Below are positions 46,135-58,945 of a stretch of DNA of 64,000 nt, one piece after another (the stretch's first letter is position 1; every line of letters begins with the position of its first letter). The notes beneath the pieces are model-generated. The model was not told the DNA's origin. It ran no database searches and worked only from the letters and a program-made list of their open reading frames with translations. The translations under genes and the position numbers were made by a program. The stretch spans positions 1,298,001 through 1,362,000 of the forward strand of contig CM035318.1 of NCBI GenBank assembly GCA_000497125.2, written 5' to 3'. Source of the DNA: Spironucleus salmonicida. Lineage: Eukaryota; Fornicata; Diplomonadida; Hexamitidae.

Positions 46135-46446
46135 ATGGTTCATTTCATCAAGACTCTCAACCTTGCTAAGCTTACCTCTGGTAAGCCTTTTAAGACCAGA
46201 TGCCCAGTTGCCATGAAGATGATCCGTTCCATCTGTGCTAAAACCGCTAAGGTTGACGAAAAGAACGTTATCCTCTCTGAGGATGTCAACAGATATGTCT
46301 GGGCTTAGGGTATCAGAACTCCCATGAGAAGAATCAGAATTGATATTGATGTTTAAGAGCATGAAGAAAACAAGATTGCCCTTGTTTCCATCGTTGATTG
46401 GCCTGCAGAAGGTTATCACGGCCTCCTCAATGAGACCAACGAATGA
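46135..46446 (+). CDS. RPL31: Large-subunit ribosomal protein eL31
   Basis: 103 aa. The central part (RSICAKTAKVDEKNVILSED, VNRYVWAQGIRTPMRRIRID) matches eL31, where the family has V-x-I-D-x-x-L-N-x-x-x-W-x-x-G-I-R-x-x-P-x-R-x-R-V. The usual length is about 115-125 aa. It is a 60S subunit protein near the exit tunnel. Codons are unusual for the window: many end in C or G, with only one TAG and one TAA, as expected for a highly expressed gene. No ATG lies just upstream in frame, which fixes the start. Confidence 0.92.
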
Positions 46447-46493
46447 TTAAGTGATATATTATATTATATAATATTACTTAACTTTATTTAATA

Positions 46494-47048
46494 ATGCCAT
46501 ATGTGGGTAATACATATTATGATGATGATATATACCAAAAGTATTTCATAAAATTGTCTAAAGCACACTATATTTAGTCTCATAATTCATTAATTGAGAA
46601 AAATTAAGAGATATCAATACATACTTAATTAGATTAGTCTATTAATGAGAATAGTGTAAATCAGTTATAAGCTGATGTATCCATTCATGAAATATATTAA
46701 AATAAAGAATAAATAGAATAAGTTCACTACTCTAGAGATTTGTTATAGCCTGAAATTTTGTAGTAATAAAAGTCATAAGTTCCAATTCCATCTTTATCCT
46801 TGGTTTCTATCAGGTCAACGTCACATAAATTACCACCGCCGCGACTATTCACAGCTAGAAAATTAGAAATTAAGGATGAGTTTGAAAGCCAGATGGAGTA
46901 AATTTTAGATTCCAGTTCCGAATTGTAAAGAGTTTGTCAACTACTTTTCAAAAAAGATTTGACGGTATAATTTTTATATTAAATTAAATAGTAGCTAGAT
47001 AACTATGGATAATAAGTTTAAATTTATCACTCACATGCAAAAGATTGA
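46494..47048 (+). CDS. Hypothetical Gln-rich protein
   Basis: 184 aa, ATG 47 bp after the eL31 stop. It starts MPYVGNTYYDDDIYQK, is helical and Gln-rich in the first 100 residues, has a short Pro-rich linker (VPIPSLSL, KLPPPRLF) and a second helical part (EIKDEFESQMEQILDSSSEL). No membrane helix or domain is recognised. Its 3' end overlaps the following frame by 44 bp. The helical parts would suit a coiled-coil partner protein. Confidence 0.65.
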
Positions 47049-47475
47049 AGCAGGTATATTTAAATATAAAAATAAAAGTTAAATACTAAGAATAACGGAA
47101 GATATGGATAGAATACACATCCAAATAGAAATGAGTATTGAAAAAAATGCTGAGAAATTTGGATAAATATTTTCAATTATGTGTAAAAGGTTGAAGTTTA
47201 CAACCAGAAGAAAACTAAATTAAATAAGTGTAATAAATTTTAATAGTATTTATATTTACCTGTTATGTTCATAACTCTTAATTAACCTTGAAAATTTAGT
47301 TAAAAAATATTCCAGGATAAAATACAATGAATCAACTTATTAAAAATTCATTCTCATGTTAGCATTAAGCATTATTTACAATAAAGTTAATTATTATTAT
47401 ATAGTTTATATTTGTATTATGTATATTTTTATCTACTAATAATATATTATGATCATCAGTTTACTAAATTTATGA
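47005..47475 (+). CDS. Hypothetical protein with hydrophobic C-terminal half
   Basis: A 156-codon frame (ATG 47005, TGA 47473-47475) that bridges two better supported genes: it overlaps the end of the previous gene by 44 bp, and its stop overlaps the start of the giant gene (ATGA at 47472-47475). The N-terminal 70 residues are basic and helical (MDRIHIQIEMSIEKNAEKF). The C-terminal half has two or three hydrophobic segments. It could be a real small membrane protein or a chance frame in AT-rich DNA, as hydrophobic residues are favoured by such composition. Confidence 0.4.
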
Positions 47476-50400
47476 CCATGAATATAAACTCTAAACTTCC
47501 GCCAGTTAAAGCCTCTTACCAAAAATTTACATCGGAATCGATTGTTCCAACAAACTCCCAAGTCAGTCGCTCGAAATCACCAATACGTGTTGTTTCTTAG
47601 GCTATACCAACCTCGTATACTCCCAACATTGAAATTTCAGCAGAGTTACTGAAAACACAACAGATGGCCACCAGAGGAACATTTCTCACCAGGATAAACG
47701 AACAAGACTGGAGTCTGGTCGACAAAGAGGAAATAGATAAGTTGTAAACGCACCTAAACATTGAATCATCGATTAAGGAGAGTTCTGTAGTATAAAAATC
47801 AGTTTTGAGCGAAATACAAAGCATGTTCAATCAGCTTGCGCAGAAGCAGGACTTTGACCCGCTTTTTGAAGATTTGGAGAACGTTATCGAAACGCAGAAA
47901 ACGGATCAGCGCGCTGATGCCGTGAAGGCAACCAGCCATGAACTGTCGGCTGAGATGTACGAATTGGTTGACGTGGCATATGATAATATTCTGAGCTTTA
48001 TGAAAGATAACGCGGCCGACCCCGCGCTGATCAAAACACTAAAAGGCATCCAAAATTTTTACAACTATTTCATTAAATGCAGGCCGACACGCAATGTAGC
48101 GCTTGAACTAGCAGCTGAACGGCTGGATAGGGAGTATTAAGACCTGCAGAGCCGGTACGAGCTGGTGAAACGGGACAATGTGTACAAAAATGACTAAATC
48201 GACCAACAGGACAAGTACATCTAGCACCATAAGGAAATCGAAAAATCGCTGCGTAGCAAAGTCCAGCAGATCCTCTACGAGTTCGACAACCAAAGCAAGG
48301 ATCTTGCCACGCAGAAAATTACTAACGATCGCCTAGACGAGAATCTGATGACAGCATTAACCAAAAACGAAGACTATTTGACCCGAGTGAAGCGTGTCCA
48401 ATTTGCTCTTTCGAAGTAACGGAACATTCTCGAAAAAATTAACAATTAGTATGATCAAGCTATGATCAACATGCGGCTGGAACAAGAGCTACGAGAGACG
48501 CTACAGGTAAAATATAATGGTATTGAAAAATAGTTTAATAGATCTCAAGAGCAAGTCACTGTGTTGCAGCAGGAGATAATGGTCATGTAGGAAGAAATCG
48601 AGTCAGTGAAAAAGACGAAAGTTGTCGTGAAAGAGGTCGAGTAGGTAAAGCACGATAATTTAGATATCAACGCTAAGAAACTAACTCCGGTATTTTTATA
48701 AGGTGTTTCGACGCTTATTTCTATTTCTCGATTGCATCCTGATGATATTGGTAAATTTGGAATATCTCATAATGGCATTAAGTCCTTAATGTAAATATTT
48801 TAGGTTGGTGCTTCTGCTAAATCAGTACAAATGTTTATTAATGGATTATAAGCATCTTTAATTGGATAAGATATATAAACATTGACAAATAAATAGGTCC
48901 AAACAACATTGACCCTACGATCTATGATCGAAAAAGATTTTGGTCATAAATAGGATAATAGTGATTAAAAAGAAAAAATACGAGTAACCTAGGAACCAAT
49001 TGTCGATTTGTAGCAAGAATAAGAGGCTTTATTAAAACTAGAAATGGTAAAAGTAGATAAATTCATTGATACTTATAATAGCACGACAAAACAGGATGAG
49101 GAGAATCTTAATAAGATAAAACAGGGTTTAATAGAAGAAAGTATTGCAAGTAACTAAAATCCATTGGAAAATCTTAAACATTAATCGAATGGACAAATAT
49201 CTAGAACATAATTGTAAAAAAACACTAATTAGTCTACTTCTGATTATTAAATTCCTCGCAAATAGTTGACAGAATAATTTCAAGATTAATACTCTTAAAA
49301 TTTAGATTTAAATTAAAACTATGACATTGATAAGTAATTTCCTATTTGCATGAAAGAATTATAATAATAGAAATGTGATGTTTAATAAAACTAAAAATAG
49401 TAAGTATAAGTTTTAGATATTTCTGTTTAAATTAAGCCTGAAGTGATAGAAGCAGGAACATCCCCAAACATATAAGTATTAAGGAATAAATTATTTCCAA
49501 TTTTATTTAGTATTCCATAATTTCTTAGTCTATAGCTTTTCTTTGAAAATGAAAATTTTAGGTTACTTGATGTTATTTAATCAGAACAAGAATTAAATAT
49601 ACCATTAATATAAAACTAGGATATAGCTATACCCCAGGATATAAAAAAATAGCAACTTTAAAATTAATAAGCATATATACCTTAGAACATTTCTCAATCA
49701 AAAGAAATATAATCTGAAATTTTTGATTTAGCTAGTGCGTTTACTTAAACTTATGATCAACCTTTAATAGCAAAAAGCAGGTTATTAGAAGAAAATTAGA
49801 ATCGATAGTAATCTATTGAAGAGTTAAATGAAAAAATTGACGATTTACTTGATGATATTTTTAACTTCCAAGTATAAAATACTGCATTACAAGATGATTT
49901 AGTTGTAGCTACTGAGGAATTGTAAAAGTAATTATAAATTTTAAATTTAGTCAAGGAAGCAGATACAGATATGCAAAAAATTAAAGAAATTATGTAATTG
50001 TAAAAAATAGATAACCCTGTTGAATATATTTAACGAATTAATGTGCATTTAGAGAAACGATAAGTCTTATATAATATAGATGAATAAATTGAAAATACAA
50101 AATAATTAATATCTCAAAAACAAGAGTTAAAAGAAAAAGTAAAAAGATAATAAAAATAGTAAAAGTAAAAATAATAATTAAAAAAGTCAAAGGCTATAAA
50201 GCTGAGTACAAGATAGACTGTTTAAATTTCATCATAAAATGCTATTAATATAGATAGTAAAGAAGAGAGTTTAGATAAAGAAGAAAATTCAACCCATCAG
50301 TTAAAATCAACTAAATATTATGCCAGTAAAATTATGGCTGATAAAATTCCAAGCAAAATTTAAGTTATATAGTAAGAAAAAAGATAATACGGGGAGAATA

Positions 50401-53075
50401 AGCTAGATTCTCACTATTAAAGTAAAATTACTAAAGATAATAGTTTTCCTGATAGTATTAATAAATTAAATTTTGAGACTGATAACACTAACACTAGTAA
50501 CGAATATAGCACTAAAGAATAAAATATTACTAAATTTACAGGTTATTTATAAATATAGAATAATATAAATAATATATTAGAGGATGAGATAATAGAAGCA
50601 GTAGAAGGTGATAATAGTGAAATAACACAAAATGATAAGGCATTGTAAACACTTACTATTCGAAATAAAGCTAAAGATATATAAACATTTAATAGTTAAT
50701 CTACTATTGAAACTTAAACTTAGTAAATCATTATAACTGACTAGCCTTCATTATTAGTTTCAGAATAAAAAGATGGATATATAAGTAATGATAAAATCTG
50801 CTAAGCGTATTGCACCATACAAACAATTGATTTAGGTATTTAAAAAGATTTAAGTATTTAAGAATAAGAAATAGCTAGATTACTAAAACAAAGTTAAAAT
50901 AGCGGCAGGAGTGGTATTGTAACCATAAAAGATAAACTTTTGTAGGGAGATTTTACAACGATTTAATTGCAGAAACATGCTGCAGCCGAAATTATACAAT
51001 AGTAAAAATTATAGTAAATTAAAGGAAAGCAGAAATAAATGATATAAAATATGAGAACATAAAATTTGGCTGGATTAATTGGTTTAAATTTTGAGAATTT
51101 GTAATAAAAAACAGAGGAAGAAAAATTTGATTTAAGGAATAAATTATTTATTAACACTAATTTTATTCAAGGTTTGCATAATTCAGATATAGATAAATAA
51201 AAATAAAAAGGATTTGTAAATAAGCATATAGAAAATGCTAGAAATACTCTACAAAAAATTATTTAAAGTTATAACACATCATAATAAAAAAGTATTATTG
51301 ATGAGTAGCTTCAACAAAGGTTAGAAAATATTGTAAAATTATAATAAGAATCTAAGGTTATTTCATTAAATGGAGAAAATAAAAATAAAAAATAGCAATA
51401 AATAATGTTTATGTAGTCAAATATGTTTGCTTTTGGTCAGTATTAAGTAATAGTACCCTAGTAAAGTATGTTTTCAAGATTTATTACCAAAGATTTTTTC
51501 ACATTAAAAAGAAATAATCTGATAAAATTATAAAAATATGGCTTAAAATTCATCTAAATAGATGAAGTAAAATAGATTTCATTTTCTCCTTGCTTATTAT
51601 CTTCTAAATATCTAAAAACCTATTTTTCGATTCATTCTCTTAATGATTTACCTAAAATTATTTCTTAAACATTGTAAGTTTGTGAAATTGAATGTTTAGA
51701 AGATAAATAACCAAATAGTTTGTAAGTATAGACTATTTTGCCATCTATTTTAGAAAAAATATCATATATTCGATTAGAATCAATAGGTAAATATACAAAG
51801 CTTCCGATATTTTTTAATCTCATCTAATAGTTTACAGGAAAAGTAATTAATATAATTGAAATTTCTGCAATCAAATATATTTAATTACCAATATAAAATG
51901 TTCAATTAAAATCAATGAATTGGCTTTTAAAAACAATAGATTTAATATTTTAAGAAAGGGAAAATATAAATCCTCGCTAAATATTTTGTCAAAAAAACGA
52001 ATAAGTTTTTTTTACTGAAGATTCAGTTAAAGTGGGGTATTCAGTTTTAATAGCTGGAACATATTCTTATGAAGAAATGGTTTATTTCCCTTTCTTTTTA
52101 GTTAAATGGGCAATAAATAGATATAAAATGTCTACATTAGTTATGTAGTTTCTTTTTTCATTTGTAGTATCACTTATTTTTCATGCATCATAAAATGATG
52201 ATTTATTTATGGTTAAAAACTTTCTATTTTATGATTAGTTTGAATATGAAGTAGGAGATATTCTCTTGGTATATTTACGATTAAGAAGCTATTTTGGATT
52301 ATAATTTTAAACCTAGCTTTCAGAAATTACTTTAGAAACTTTAGCCGGGTGTATTGAGCATTTATATTAAAATTGGCCTGTGTAAAGAAAAACTGCACTT
52401 TTGGATGTTTTTTGCTCTATGGCTGATAAGATAAATAAGACTAAAATTCCTGTTATTTCAGTAATCCGTATATTACTATAATCATATTCATCTTATCGAC
52501 AGGCTTAATATTAAATGATATCTACACGTTTACCGATGAACTTTGCATCATTCAAGCAAATACTATAAGCTGGAAATGTTAATATTACAGATTTAGATAT
52601 AATGACATTTTTGTGTAACTAATCTGAAAAATTATTTGATCCATAAACAGTTATAATAGACGCTAATAAGTTATAATATTTTTTTATTTGCACTGAGATG
52701 GGGAGATTTTTAAGTTTAACTAATGAGCTTGAAAAGCTAATCATAGAAGACAAAATTAGAGAAGATACATACATGATATAATCTACTTAAAAGGTAGCTG
52801 AAGAAGTTGCAGAACGAGTTTTGAATGAACTTGTAACTTAATAAGTAGATAAGAAGAAAATGTAACAATAGTATATTTAAATCTAAGAAAAAGTAAGCGA
52901 AATTCATGGAAGTATTATTGTATTTGATATAGCTAATTCACGGTTTGTATAACGTTAATTAGTAGAGCAGATTGTAGATTTATTTGGTGAATTTGTTGAT
53001 GATGGATTATAAGAAAGAGTCAATATGAATGCTTTAGATTTGATTAATGTTGAACTTGCTAAAAAGATAATATGA
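47472..53075 (+). CDS. Giant coiled-coil protein, paralog 1
   Basis: 1867 aa in one uninterrupted frame. The N-terminus has KLPPVKASYQK and a SPIR motif, then NIEISAELLKTQQ, DFDPLFEDLE, and ALIKTLKGIQNF followed by CRPTRNVALELAAERLDREY. All of these recur in the gene at 53594-58816. The middle is coiled coil rich in Gln (largely TAA/TAG). The C-terminal 500 residues form a helical domain also shared with the paralog (FLVKWAINRYKM, FLFYDQFEYEVGDI, ILQAGNVNITD). Bases 47640-48480 are GC-rich; the rest is AT-rich. A structural role in the flagellar or feeding cytoskeleton is likely. ATG at 47478 is an alternative start. Confidence 0.85.
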
Positions 53076-53593
53076 TGTGATTAAATCATTCAGTTTTAAC
53101 TATATCAGTAGTTTTTATTTGTTTGCCTATATATTTTAAAAGTGATGTCATTTAATGATAAAATGGAAACTTTCTTCTTAATAAATAGATAACCATCATG
53201 ATTACAATAAAAGGGATTATTAAACTATATAAGACCATTTTTACTGGCACAAAAATAATTTTTAACAATATAAACAAAACATTTAAGGATAACTTAAATA
53301 ATTTCATAACTGGTCCTATTAAATAATTAAATGATATTTTTAGTGTTATTTTTGTTAAAACTTAGATAATATTAAACCAATATAAAAGAAATTTCAGTAA
53401 ACTCGATGTGATCTAAAGTTATAGAACTTTTTACACATAATACTATACAGATTAAATTTAAACTAAGTATGCTATCTAATGCAATACAAGCATAAGACCT
53501 AAACTATGAACAATAAACTCAATAATAGTTATTTTCATTTATAATTAATATTATATTATATAAAATAATAATTAGTTTAAGTATAATTAATTA
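53076..53593. other. Spacer between the convergent giant genes
   Basis: About 518 bp between the two convergent stops, AT-rich. It holds one frame of note (53198-53509, listed separately). No repeat or RNA gene is seen. Confidence 0.6.
53198..53509 (+). CDS. Hypothetical small protein between the giant paralogs
   Basis: A 103-codon frame from ATG to TGA at 53507-53509. The product is basic, Ile/Asn/Lys-rich, amphipathic in its first 60 residues (IKGIIKLYKTIFTGTKIIF) and has no recognised domain. The length is modest for AT-rich DNA with only TGA as stop, so chance is a real possibility. It has no counterpart elsewhere in the window. Confidence 0.35.
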
Positions 53594-56500
53594 TCATTCT
53601 AAGTACTTTTACAGAACAGTTAAATCTGATAAAAGTGTACTAAAAACAACATTTCTATCAATATAAACATTACAAAGGTCTAGTAATACATCTCTTATCT
53701 CGATAATACATTTCTCAGCTCTATCTAAATCTATCACACTTATAAAATAATGTACTAAGTGACATTTTTCTTAAATAAGACTAAATTTCAGCTCTAAATT
53801 TTACTTTTATATTTCTGGAACTTTTTCAATTAACCCGTTTATAATAAAATTAGTAACTTCCTCAACACTATCCTACACTTTTTAAAGATCCAACTTTCTT
53901 TGATTCAAATAATCTGATACACAAATTTTTTCAAAATCTTTAGTCAAAATTAGGTGTCTGCCTAGTTCTAATTATATAAAGATATTCTAAAGCTAAACTG
54001 GGGAAATAAATATGGTTTAAAGATCAATAATTTGCTATTTATTTTCCAAAAAAAATGATGCTAAATTTTCGTCTGTAAAATGTATATTACCTGCTTAAAG
54101 AGAAATTTTTAACTATTCAAATTTAGTTGGATTCTAGTTCTAAAGAATTTTAAATTATGCAATCCTATATGAGGTAAAATCAAGTAGTAGTTTTTACACG
54201 ATATTCGTAAAAGTATAATAATCCTCATTGAATGAGCTAAAAATTATATTTTTTCGTTCATCAGAATAATTTAAAAAGAAGCTATTAATTGACATTTTTA
54301 TAAATTTTTAAGAAATTTTTTACTGCTTAATTATATCGATGCCAAAAAAATGATACAATTTTACATAGGTTTAAAAGATATCACCTGATTCCCCTTAAAA
54401 TTAATCAAAAAACAAGAACTAACTAAACGTATAAATTTCATCATAAAATGCTGAATGATGTGCCAAACCAGCTAGTAATTAGAATATAAACACGGATATA
54501 ATAGATTTCATTTTATACTTGTTTTAAAGCCATTTCAACAGAAATATAGGGAGATAGCAAATCTCATGAAAAGTATACCCATCTACACAGTATACAGTGA
54601 ACTTTCTATCGATATGATCTGTTACGTAAATAGTTGATGTTGATTAGCAATGAACCTGAGATCTTTTGCATTATTATATTTCTTTGTATATATAATTAAT
54701 CGTTTATAAAAGCCAATTCAATGATTTCAGTTAAATATTTTATAAAGGCACTAAAAGATAATCTTCATCTTAAATTTGGATTATTTTTAACGGTATAGAT
54801 AAATAATCTTATACTAACCTTAATATTAGAGGTAATTTTTAAAATTTTCCAAATGATGAAATTTTTATATACTAAATTTTATCCAATGGTTACGATATAA
54901 TTGTCTACGAATTATTAATATTTAGTAATTTTAAATTTAAACTTTCATATTATTAAATCTCTAATGTTGATTTAATTATGTTTGGTAACATATCAATATT
55001 GTAATAACAAAGACTTGTATGGTCTAGTTTATGCTTAAGTAGACTAGGAGTAAATGAGACTAAAGTTAATTCATCTTACTGTTTCATTTTGAAGCCATAT
55101 TTCCTACTTAAGATTAGAAATTACTTGTTGCTTCTAAAAAAATTAATGGTATCATCGAGAAGAATATCAAGACTGAACATTTATTATGATTATAAAATTA
55201 CTAAACTATCAATATATATTTATTCCAATAACTATATATTTTTAATCAGTTCCTATTCAGATAAAGATATAACCTTTGATTCTTTAGATATTTCTTCAAC
55301 ATCTTTTATTTTTTAACGTATTGATTTTGTAAACAATTATTATTTGATAATAGCAGAACTAACTTATGGTTTTACAATCTAATTAGATTAATGTTAAGAG
55401 ACAAATTATGGGCAGCCCAGTAACTTATCCTAAACTGTATTCTAACCCAATTAATCTTGCTAGTAAGTAATATCTTATGGGTCTGATTCCAAATTCTAAG
55501 TTTTACAATTTAAAATTTATAAAGCATTAAGTCGGTGCTCATCCCTAAATTAATCTTTATTAATTTGTAATTTAGATAATTACGGCTTATTAATGGTTAC
55601 TTAAAGTAACTATATAGATTTCTTTTCAACTTTTCCAAGTGACTCTTTATATTATTGTAACATATAATCATTTTCTAATATTCTCGATTTAACATCAATA
55701 TTTTCATCCTTGTATTCAGAATTAATATTTTTCTAAATATATTTATTAGATGTGGCGATAATTGGTATATATTATTTAAGTACATCAATAAACTACTTAT
55801 TTTAAATAACTTGGTCATAATCTCCTAATTATGATTAAAGCAATACAAGTTAATTAGATAATTTTGTGATAACTTATTATATGTATTATTCTTTGGCGTA
55901 TGATTTCGAAGTTTCTTGTTCTACTTAAACTTTGATATGGTCCTACTGAGGTTTCTAACCAAAATCTATTGGTTCGGAGTTAATAATAAGTTAATTCTAA
56001 TTTTATTTTAAAAATTATAGATTGGTATTATTTACTGTTGAAAAATCAACATTTTATTTTATTTTATTTAATATCTTATCAAGCTAGCTTGTATCTAGCT
56101 AGATTCCTTATGCAAATTCTAAGATGGAAGATTTAACTAATTATATGACATCTTATTCTTTTGAGACCTCTGTTTAGCTACTGTAATCCGATATGAAAGT
56201 ATCATTTTAACTGATTATCATTTATTTATCTTATACTTTTACCTAAGTTAATTTTCTGGACGTATGTGGGTTAGGTTTTTATTATTACAATCTACGAGTC
56301 ACTGTAATTTTTTTATCTACGAATTATTTTTAGTGCTGCAGAAGTTGATCAATTTCTGTATTTATATCTTATATTTGTTTTCTTTTTTATTATATTATTT
56401 AATCGTTTTTAGTAATTATTTTACGATTTAACCCTTTCTTATTTTCTTTATCTGTTGTGTCTACCTCAAATTATTGAATTTTCTATTAATCAGTTAGACA

Positions 56501-58816
56501 TTTATAATCTTTAAACATTCGTTACGATTCCTCTAAATTTAATTGCAGCTCTTTATTAGCACATTCAAATTCAAATAATTCATCTAATAACAAATCAATT
56601 TTGTTTTAATCTTCAGTAGTTGATGCAAAATAAATCTGCACACTTTAATCATGACTGAAAATTGTATCAGATGACTCTTATATATTATTTCGAGATAAAA
56701 TTGGTATAATATGGTCTATACTTGATTTCTAGAGTCCTTAAATACTAATACCCTCTTAATTAAAAATTAAATCTAAAAACTAAAACTCTGGTGTTTCTAA
56801 TATTTTAGGAAATATTTAATTTCTAATAATAAAAGGTTTTGTCTGCGATGATTAGTTCTTTTTTTAATCCTCACTTTGACATCCTTGATCTTTATGTTTA
56901 ATCGAGGTTTATTTAATCAAATTTTCGAAATCTAATTTTATATCTTAAATTACAGTATCTTATTTATTAATAATATCATCTTGATTCTCTTAAATAATGC
57001 AATCAAAGTTTTAACATATATTTTCATGAGATGATTCCTCCAATTCTGAAGAATTATAAATCTATTCACGCAATTAGTTATCTGTATCAACTTCGGAAGC
57101 GTTTATATTTTTGCATTTACTATGTTATTTCTTTTTTTAAGATTTAATAGCATTAACATCATTTTTCTTAGTATATTTAGATACTTTAGTTTACTTAAAT
57201 TATATGATATCTTTTACATCATCTTCCGATATAATTCTTGAAAAAATTTAAGTTTGTTATTTAAATTATAATGACTTATTCAATAAAGTTTATTACTAAG
57301 TTTACAAACTTTCCTAGACGAATAACTAAACATTTAATTCATTTTTTTCTTCCATTTTAATAGTAATATCTTCATATGTTTAAACATATCTGTTTATTAA
57401 TTTCATAGAAGAAAAATCCTACGCCATTTTAAGTCCTGTAAAAAATTAGGTTGAGTTTTTTGCAATAATACCTTGTTAAAATATTTATTTTAATTAATTA
57501 ATATCTTACTATTATAATTTAGCCTCTACCAAATCGGATGCTTTCATATTAGATATTTTTGCTAATGCTTACGCCCCATTTTTGCATAATTCCTCTAGTT
57601 CCTTAACTTTTTGAGTTATTGTAATAGATTAATCATCTTAATTCTATTCCTGCTAAACAAATAATTATTATTTTTACAATTATTCCGCATGTTACTCTTA
57701 CAAAGAAAGCATTTCTTACTCAATGATATGAGTAGAATTCTATAATTCCCCAATAATTCTATCTTTTTCTTTTAACTACTTCTCAAATCTTTCTATTATA
57801 ATATGTTGTTAATCTTTTTAATCACATATATCTTGCAATTAAAATGCAATATCGTCTCTTTGTTTTTTTATTTTTTCCAAATTTGGTTTTATACTTATTA
57901 AATTGTTTGTTAACCGCTTTGTGCGTGCTTTCATATCATCATACTGAGTATGTAACTATTATAATAATACTTAAGATTGTTCATACTAAAATTTAACTGA
58001 TGTAATCTCGCTATTTAATTATTCTTTATCTGCTTAATATGTAAAAAACGTTATACGTAATTTATCTTCTTAGTCTTTATACCTTTTGATTGATTGCTCA
58101 TACTAATTTATAATCTACGTTTATTATTAGTTTTAATTATAAATATGTTTATACTACTATTATAAAACTGAATATTCTTAATCGATTCTTTTTGTTGCTT
58201 CCTCTAATGCTTTCTATTATGTTGGTCTTTAAAAATGTGCATAACAATAATATCTTTTAATATACTCTAAAGTTTTAATAAGGGAATCTTCTGCTTCTTA
58301 GCCTTACATAAATTCAAGAATTCTAGTAAAAGCTATGTTTACTAAATCAAAATCAGTAGCGGATAAATGAGTCTAGTCATCTGATTGAAATTATCGCTCT
58401 ATTTTAAGTAAATCATCTACAACTAGCATATCGTCATCAAACAATGGATCAAAGTCCCTTTTTGCTAAAATTTATTCAATCATAGATTTTAATCCTTCTA
58501 AAACATCTATATTTTCAGGTGCTTATTCTGACAAATGTGATAATAGTTCTTATCGTTCTGTATCTCCGTTACTTCTCCAGGTATGATTTAATGCTCTTTC
58601 CCGAAAATTGGTATCTTCTGCCAATCTTTACGTTTAAAATAGTTATGCTGATATCTCAATAGTTGGCTATATAGACTTTTAAAAGACGGAATGACATCTT
58701 ATTGGTGACTTAGTTTGAAGCTATTTTATATCTGATTTATTTTATCCATATGTTTGCAAAACCACCTCCCCTGATATTTTTTGATAGGTAGGTTTGACTG
58801 GGGGTAAATTTTTCAT
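53594..58816 (-). CDS. Giant coiled-coil protein, paralog 2
   Basis: 1740 aa. I scanned the frame for TGA from the ATG at 58816 down to 53594 and found none before the end. The N-terminus MKNLPPVKPTYQKISGE, SPIRCHSVF, TIEISAQLFQTQ, RDFDPLFDDD, SLIKTLEYIKRYYCY and RPTQQKALEEATKRIDQEY aligns segment by segment with paralog 1. The C-terminus does too (FLLKWLQNKYKM, FLFFDQFQGESGDI, SLQAGNIHFTD). The middle is long coiled coil. Unlike paralog 1 its 5' part is AT-rich throughout. An in-frame ATG at 54511 looks like a signal peptide start but lies inside the conserved domain and is not a gene start. Confidence 0.85.
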
Positions 58817-58945
58817 TTAAACTATAATAAATGTTATATTATATTATACCAAATAATATGACAAGATAGTCTCCTTTCTTTCTCATAGTAAATAAAATAA
58901 ATAATCTAGATAATGAATAAAAGTTCTTAAAATAAAATTTAAAAA

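Noticed and set aside
53594-54511. A separate secreted protein starting MKSIISVFIFQLLAG
   Set aside because: The frame is open far upstream, and this stretch aligns with the C-terminal domain of the giant paralog, so it is an internal ATG.
54721-55092. A + strand frame of 123 codons
   Set aside because: It lies antisense to the giant gene 53594-58816, whose frame is supported by its paralog.
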